Below the pieces are notes generated by a model, which saw only the letters and a program-made list of their open reading frames with translations, made no database searches and had not been told where the DNA came from. Shown here piece by piece: positions 36,436 to 40,503 of a stretch of 40,503 nucleotides of DNA. The DNA comes from an uncultured Bacilli bacterium (GTDB lineage Bacteria > Bacillota_I > Bacilli_A > RF39 > UBA660). The first letter of the stretch is position 1. Every line of letters begins with the position of its first letter. Position numbers and translations under genes: made by a program. The DNA lies in contig CANQFJ010000015.1 of NCBI GenBank assembly GCA_947598485.1, forward strand, positions 1-40,503, written 5' to 3'.

Positions 36436-37713
36436 TCATTTTTGTAATTTATAAACAATGTCTCTCGATTTTCCTTCTTTAATAAGTAAATCTTTTGCAA
36501 CCATTACATTTAATAAATCAATAGATGCATTTTTCTTAATATTTAATAAATTTTCTACTTTTTCTCTGGTTATAGTATTATTTTCCTTTAAATAATCAAA
36601 TATTTTTTGATAATCAGAATTTACTGACATCTTTGGCAATATTACTAAAAAACTATTAGGAGCTACTCGAAATTCTGGCATTTTATCGGCATTTTTATAT
36701 AATTCTAATATTCTGGGAATACCACTACCATAGGCTTCAACTAAACCTAATCGATGGAAAACACTAATAAGTTTAGGATTTCTTGAAGATGAAGAACCTA
36801 GTTTTATGTCATCAATCGTTAATCCTTTAACAAGACCTCCTAGGCTTAGTATTTCAATTCGATCAGTAAAAATATGAACTAAAGTACTACCGGGAATTTC
36901 ATAATCACGATGGCCAATAGAATTAAGTAAACATTCTCTAATGCTTTCTATTGGATAATCATAATTTTCAATTCTTTCCATGCCCTCAATTTTACCGCTT
37001 ACTTTATTATTCAATTTCAAATAATTTTCAGCTTCTTCTAATTGTTGTAAGACACTGCCTTTAGCAGTTTCTTTCATATCTAAAAATTCTTTTTTAGTAT
37101 TATCGGTATAAACAGCCATCTTTATTGTGTATGGACACTGATCAGATAATAATAAGCCTAGATTAGTATATTTACCTTTATCATTTATGATATTAAGAAT
37201 TCTCTTTTCTTTATCGCCAAAGGCAATTTTCTTTTCATCAAATATTCTTTGAGTATATAAAAAAGTTAAATCTTGATTTATGCTTATATTTTTTTCAAAA
37301 GTTATTCCCGAAGATTCAATAATCATTTGTCTTATGCTTTCATTTGTTGCATGTTGCGTAGTAGCACCTAATCTAACATATACACCCTCTGGAGTCATTC
37401 CTTTATTTTTAAGATAATATGGTTTACTCGTTCCTTGCAGTACTTCTACAATAATAATATCTTTGCCTTCTTGCTTTTCAATTCGGGGAGATACTAAAAA
37501 ACTAATATCAGGTTCAATACTATCATGAAGTTTACTACTAACTTTATCTAATTCTTTTCGAACATTTTCTACACCATAAACACTGCCATCATCATTATAA
37601 CCAATGACAATAGTTCCACCACTTGAATTACAAAAAGCTATAACTTCTTTTACTAGGGAATCATTAACTTCTCTTTTAAATTCTAACTTATCACTTTCGT
37701 TCATTTGTTTCAC
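36436..37713 (-). CDS. AlbA_2/Schlafen-type DNA-binding domain ATP-binding protein
   Basis: ESDKLEFKREVNDSLVKEVIAFCNSSGGTIVIGYNDDGSVYGV; RECLLNSIGHRDYEIPGSTLVHIF; C-terminal wHTH. Confidence 0.9.
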   Translation of the reverse strand: MKQMNESDKLEFKREVNDSLVKEVIAFCNSSGGTIVIGYNDDGSVYGVENVRKELDKVSSKLHDSIEPDISFLVSPRIEKQEGKDIIIVEVLQGTSKPYYLKNKGMTPEGVYVRLGATTQHATNESIRQMIIESSGITFEKNISINQDLTFLYTQRIFDEKKIAFGDKEKRILNIINDKGKYTNLGLLLSDQCPYTIKMAVYTDNTKKEFLDMKETAKGSVLQQLEEAENYLKLNNKVSGKIEGMERIENYDYPIESIRECLLNSIGHRDYEIPGSTLVHIFTDRIEILSLGGLVKGLTIDDIKLGSSSSRNPKLISVFHRLGLVEAYGSGIPRILELYKNADKMPEFRVAPNSFLVILPKMSVNSDYQKIFDYLKENNTITREKVENLLNIKKNASIDLLNVMVAKDLLIKEGKSRDIVYKLQK

Positions 37714-37754
37714 CTACTAATAGTATATTACCTTTTTAAAAATCCTTCAATATT

Positions 37755-37837
37755 TTCGTTTAAATTCGTTTATGAATTGTTAAACGAATCAGAGAAAAGT
37801 CCAATTTTTAGGGCTTTTATTCGTTTAAATTCGTTTA
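37755..37837. repeat. Direct and inverted repeats of ATTCGTTTAA / TTCGTTTAAATTCGTTTA
   Basis: TTCGTTTAAATTCGTTTA at 37755-37772 and 37820-37837; inverted TTAAACGAAT at 37780-37789. Confidence 0.75.
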
Positions 37838-37887
37838 TTTATAGCCGATAGTGAAATGATTTTCCCAGATAAATAATGGTTGGCATA

Positions 37888-39633
37888 TTATATGCAAATA
37901 TAGCAATTTACTTGATATTTCACTATGTATCTTCTTGTTCCCGTAGTATTATAGCCTCTTTTAAACTCATAATTTTTGCTTATAAAATTTTTGTAATTTT
38001 CCATGCCAGGAATGACAGCATGTTGCACTTCATTTTCTAAAAAATCATTTGAAAAATTTAAAAAGAATTTTAATTCCAAGTTTTCTTTATTACTATTTCT
38101 CTTGGAAACAATTATTTTATCTAATAATAATTCCATTATCTTATTTTTTGTATCCTGCTCATTTATTTTTTGTTTTATTATTTTCTCTAGCTTTTTGTTT
38201 TTGTCGCTTATATCATCATAGTTTTGTTTTGTTCTCTCTAAAAGAGCAATATCCTGCTCAATACTAGTCAGTTCTTTATTACATTCACTATTTCTAAGAT
38301 TAAACTCACTATTTGATAAATTACCTTCAATATTAAGTTCTAGTAATTTATCTTTTTTAGAGAGTATTTTATCCATTTTCTTTTTTAGTTCATTCATTTT
38401 GTTATCAACATCAGCATTCTTTTTATTGTTTTCATATAATTCCCGTAAAATATCATTAACATTAGAAAGCTCTATTTTAAGATCTCTTATAATGTCATCA
38501 AAAATAGCATATATTTCACTTTCTCTAATATTAGGCAAATCACATGCTTTCTTGCCCTCTCTTAAATGTTTAGCACAAATCCAAGTAACATCTTCACTTA
38601 CTGTACATTGTCTTCTTCTATGAAATACTTCATTATGTTCAGCACAATATATTTTGGCAGATAATGGATACCTATTTTGATACATAATTTTATCTTTTTT
38701 ATAATCTTGACCAAATCTTTTATTTCTGCGTTCTAATCTTTCATTAGCTCGCTCCCATAAATTATCATCTATAATGGGAGGTATCCTAATTTTATCTTCA
38801 TATATTATCCAATCTTTGGTAGGAAGAAGTTTTACCTTTTTAGTCATATAATCAATAATTTCTGATTTCTTTCCGCAATAATATCCTTTATACTTAGGAT
38901 TTCTTAACATTCTTGCAAGAGTTGAAGCACCCCACTTTTTATTCTGACAGGTTCTTAAGCCTTCATTATTAAATTGTTTTGCTATTTTAGTAAGTGATAC
39001 TCTATCAACAGCATATAAACTATATAATCTTTTAACGAGATTTGATTCCTCAGGAATAATATATAAATTTCCTGTAACTTTATCCTTTTTATAGCCATAT
39101 AACATATCATTTCCTAATATAATTCCATTTTTAATAGATCTATTCATACCAAATTTAACTCTTTCGGATAATCTTCTAATTTCATCTTGGGCCATAGAAG
39201 CCATTATCGTAAGTCTAAGTTCGGAATCTGGTAAAGCAGTATTAATGTTATCATTAACAAATAATACTGCTACACCATAAGAAAGTAGCTCTCTTGTATA
39301 CTTAATACTATCTAAAGTATTTCTTGAAAATCTTGATATTTCTTTTGTAACAATTAAATCAAACTTTCCACTTCTAGCATCATCTATCATTTTCATAAAG
39401 TTATCTCTTTTATAATCAGTAGTACCACTTACACCATCATCTATATATCCAGGTACATAAGTCCAATTTTCATTGTTTTTAATCATTTCGTCAAAATGTT
39501 CTACTTGATTTCTTAAAGAACTTTGTTGTTCTAGATGATCTGTTGATACTCTTGAATAATCAGTAACTCGGAGTTTCATTGCTGTTAAAGAAACTCCCAT
39601 ATTTAATTGTTGTCTAACAGTATATAAATCCAT
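37888..39633 (-). CDS. Large serine recombinase (site-specific integrase/resolvase)
   Basis: DYSRVSTDHLEQQSSLRNQ, VTKEISRFSRNTLDSIKYTRELL, zinc ribbon and C-terminal coiled coil. Confidence 0.95.
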   Translation of the reverse strand: MDLYTVRQQLNMGVSLTAMKLRVTDYSRVSTDHLEQQSSLRNQVEHFDEMIKNNENWTYVPGYIDDGVSGTTDYKRDNFMKMIDDARSGKFDLIVTKEISRFSRNTLDSIKYTRELLSYGVAVLFVNDNINTALPDSELRLTIMASMAQDEIRRLSERVKFGMNRSIKNGIILGNDMLYGYKKDKVTGNLYIIPEESNLVKRLYSLYAVDRVSLTKIAKQFNNEGLRTCQNKKWGASTLARMLRNPKYKGYYCGKKSEIIDYMTKKVKLLPTKDWIIYEDKIRIPPIIDDNLWERANERLERRNKRFGQDYKKDKIMYQNRYPLSAKIYCAEHNEVFHRRRQCTVSEDVTWICAKHLREGKKACDLPNIRESEIYAIFDDIIRDLKIELSNVNDILRELYENNKKNADVDNKMNELKKKMDKILSKKDKLLELNIEGNLSNSEFNLRNSECNKELTSIEQDIALLERTKQNYDDISDKNKKLEKIIKQKINEQDTKNKIMELLLDKIIVSKRNSNKENLELKFFLNFSNDFLENEVQHAVIPGMENYKNFISKNYEFKRGYNTTGTRRYIVKYQVNCYICI

Positions 39634-39705
39634 TTAACATGCCTCCTATTCAGCAAGAGAGTATCACCTTAATTTTTTAATGTTAAATGTATGAATCTTA
39701 TGATA

Positions 39706-39870
39706 TTTTTGATGTTGCAGACTTGACTTTTTCTAATAATTTTTCTTCTGTTAATTTAAAGATATGATAAGGTATTTTTTGGTCATTATACATACTTTTA
39801 TTTACAATTAAAGCAATTTCTAGGTATAATTCATATTTACTATCTAAAAGCTTATGAATAATAATCAGCC
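39706..39870 (-). pseudogene. C-terminal remnant of an unidentified ORF upstream of the recombinase
   Basis: Open frame LIIIHKLLDSKYELYLEIALIVNKSMYNDQKIPYHIFKLTEEKLLEKVKSATSKIS* without start. Confidence 0.5.
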
Positions 39871-39984
39871 CCTTAATTAAAAATATGCACTAAACTTTTG
39901 TTAATAACTATTTGATATCTTTTGGTTTTTAAATTTCCAATTGATAAAGAAAGGCCCTCGACAGTGCAAAATTTAGACAAATAA

Positions 39985-40031
39985 AAAACCGAGTATCAAC
40001 CCTAAGGTTGGATGCTCAGCCAAAAAAAATA
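39985..40031. terminator. Bidirectional terminator
   Basis: AAAAAACCGAGTATCAACCctaaGGTTGGATGCTCAGCCAAAAAAAA. Confidence 0.75.
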
Positions 40032-40252
40032 TTAAAATAGTAATTTTCCGAGTTTTATTTTTATTTTTAAGATTTTCTTTATACATTTTTAAAGAAATAT
40101 TTTGAATGTTAATATTATAGCACGCCAAAGGAAAAAGCAAACGCTCATACTTCTAAAACTTTGAATTATCTTTTTTCTTCATATACAGAAATCTTGTTTT
40201 TTACTTGAGAAATTCTATAATAACAAGACGCCCAAAATACATTATACTAAAA

Positions 40253-40503
40253 TCAAATAAGTTCTATGTTAACAGCTCCTATTTGAGTAGGGTTGGAATC
40301 CAAGACAAGGCCATTAAATGTAATTCTAACTTTATTTCCAACTATATAGAAATCATTCGTTCCATCTGTTGGTCTTGTCACTTTCATAGTAACCTTATCA
40401 TCTTTCTTTAAAGAATTACTATCTTTTAAAACTTCTACTGTAATATAATCTTTTTCTGCAACAATAATTTTTGCTTCAAATACATCTTTTGACTCATTAA
40501 ATT
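40253..40503 (-). CDS. C-terminal part of a DUF3221-like protein (runs off window edge)
   Basis: Minus strand frame FNESKDVFEAKIIVAEKDYITVEVLKDSNSLKKDDKVTMKVTRPTDGTNDFYIVGNKVRITFNGLVLDSNPTQIGAVNIELI*; not in ORF track because start is outside. Confidence 0.65.
   Translation of the reverse strand, partial: FNESKDVFEAKIIVAEKDYITVEVLKDSNSLKKDDKVTMKVTRPTDGTNDFYIVGNKVRITFNGLVLDSNPTQIGAVNIELI

Noticed and set aside
40205-40411. 68-aa plus-strand ORF
   Set aside because: Opposite strand reads a continuous DUF3221-like C-terminus off the window edge, which is far more convincing.
1-40503. CRISPR array or rRNA genes
   Set aside because: No regularly spaced direct repeats with unique spacers and no rRNA-like sequence seen; only isolated repeats described above.

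Overview
Low-GC (Bacillota / Mollicutes-relative-like) chromosomal window. Housekeeping genes: glmS with an upstream glmS-type ribozyme on its own strand, gtrA and a GT2 glycosyltransferase, an SDR oxidoreductase, two tandem LtaS-like phosphoglycerol transferases, lgt, uvrA, typA/bipA and one tRNA-Glu(CUC). The main system is a Tad/type-IV-pilus-like secretion apparatus on the minus strand, split into two blocks. Block 1 (20267-30747) encodes TadC, TadB, a CpaF/TadA ATPase, a CpaB/SAF protein, a pilin-like protein fused to SH3b and M15 D,D-peptidase domains, a 1450-aa Cys-rich secreted protein and a small type-I membrane protein. Block 2 (13712-16162) encodes three small pilin/TadE-like proteins, a TadZ-like degenerate ATPase and a VirB2/TrbC-like membrane protein. 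The blocks are separated by typA, a metallophosphoesterase, tRNA-Glu, two candidate structured ncRNAs and a decayed toxin-antitoxin cassette. Downstream of the pilus-like genes lie three uncharacterised ORFs with mTERF-like helical repeats. The right end is an accessory region: truncated ABC binding protein, AbiEi with an internally deleted AbiEii, orphan DinJ-like antitoxin, AlbA_2/Schlafen-type regulator and a large serine recombinase. Toxins are missing or gutted next to three antitoxins. All family calls are from reading the translations; no database search was run.
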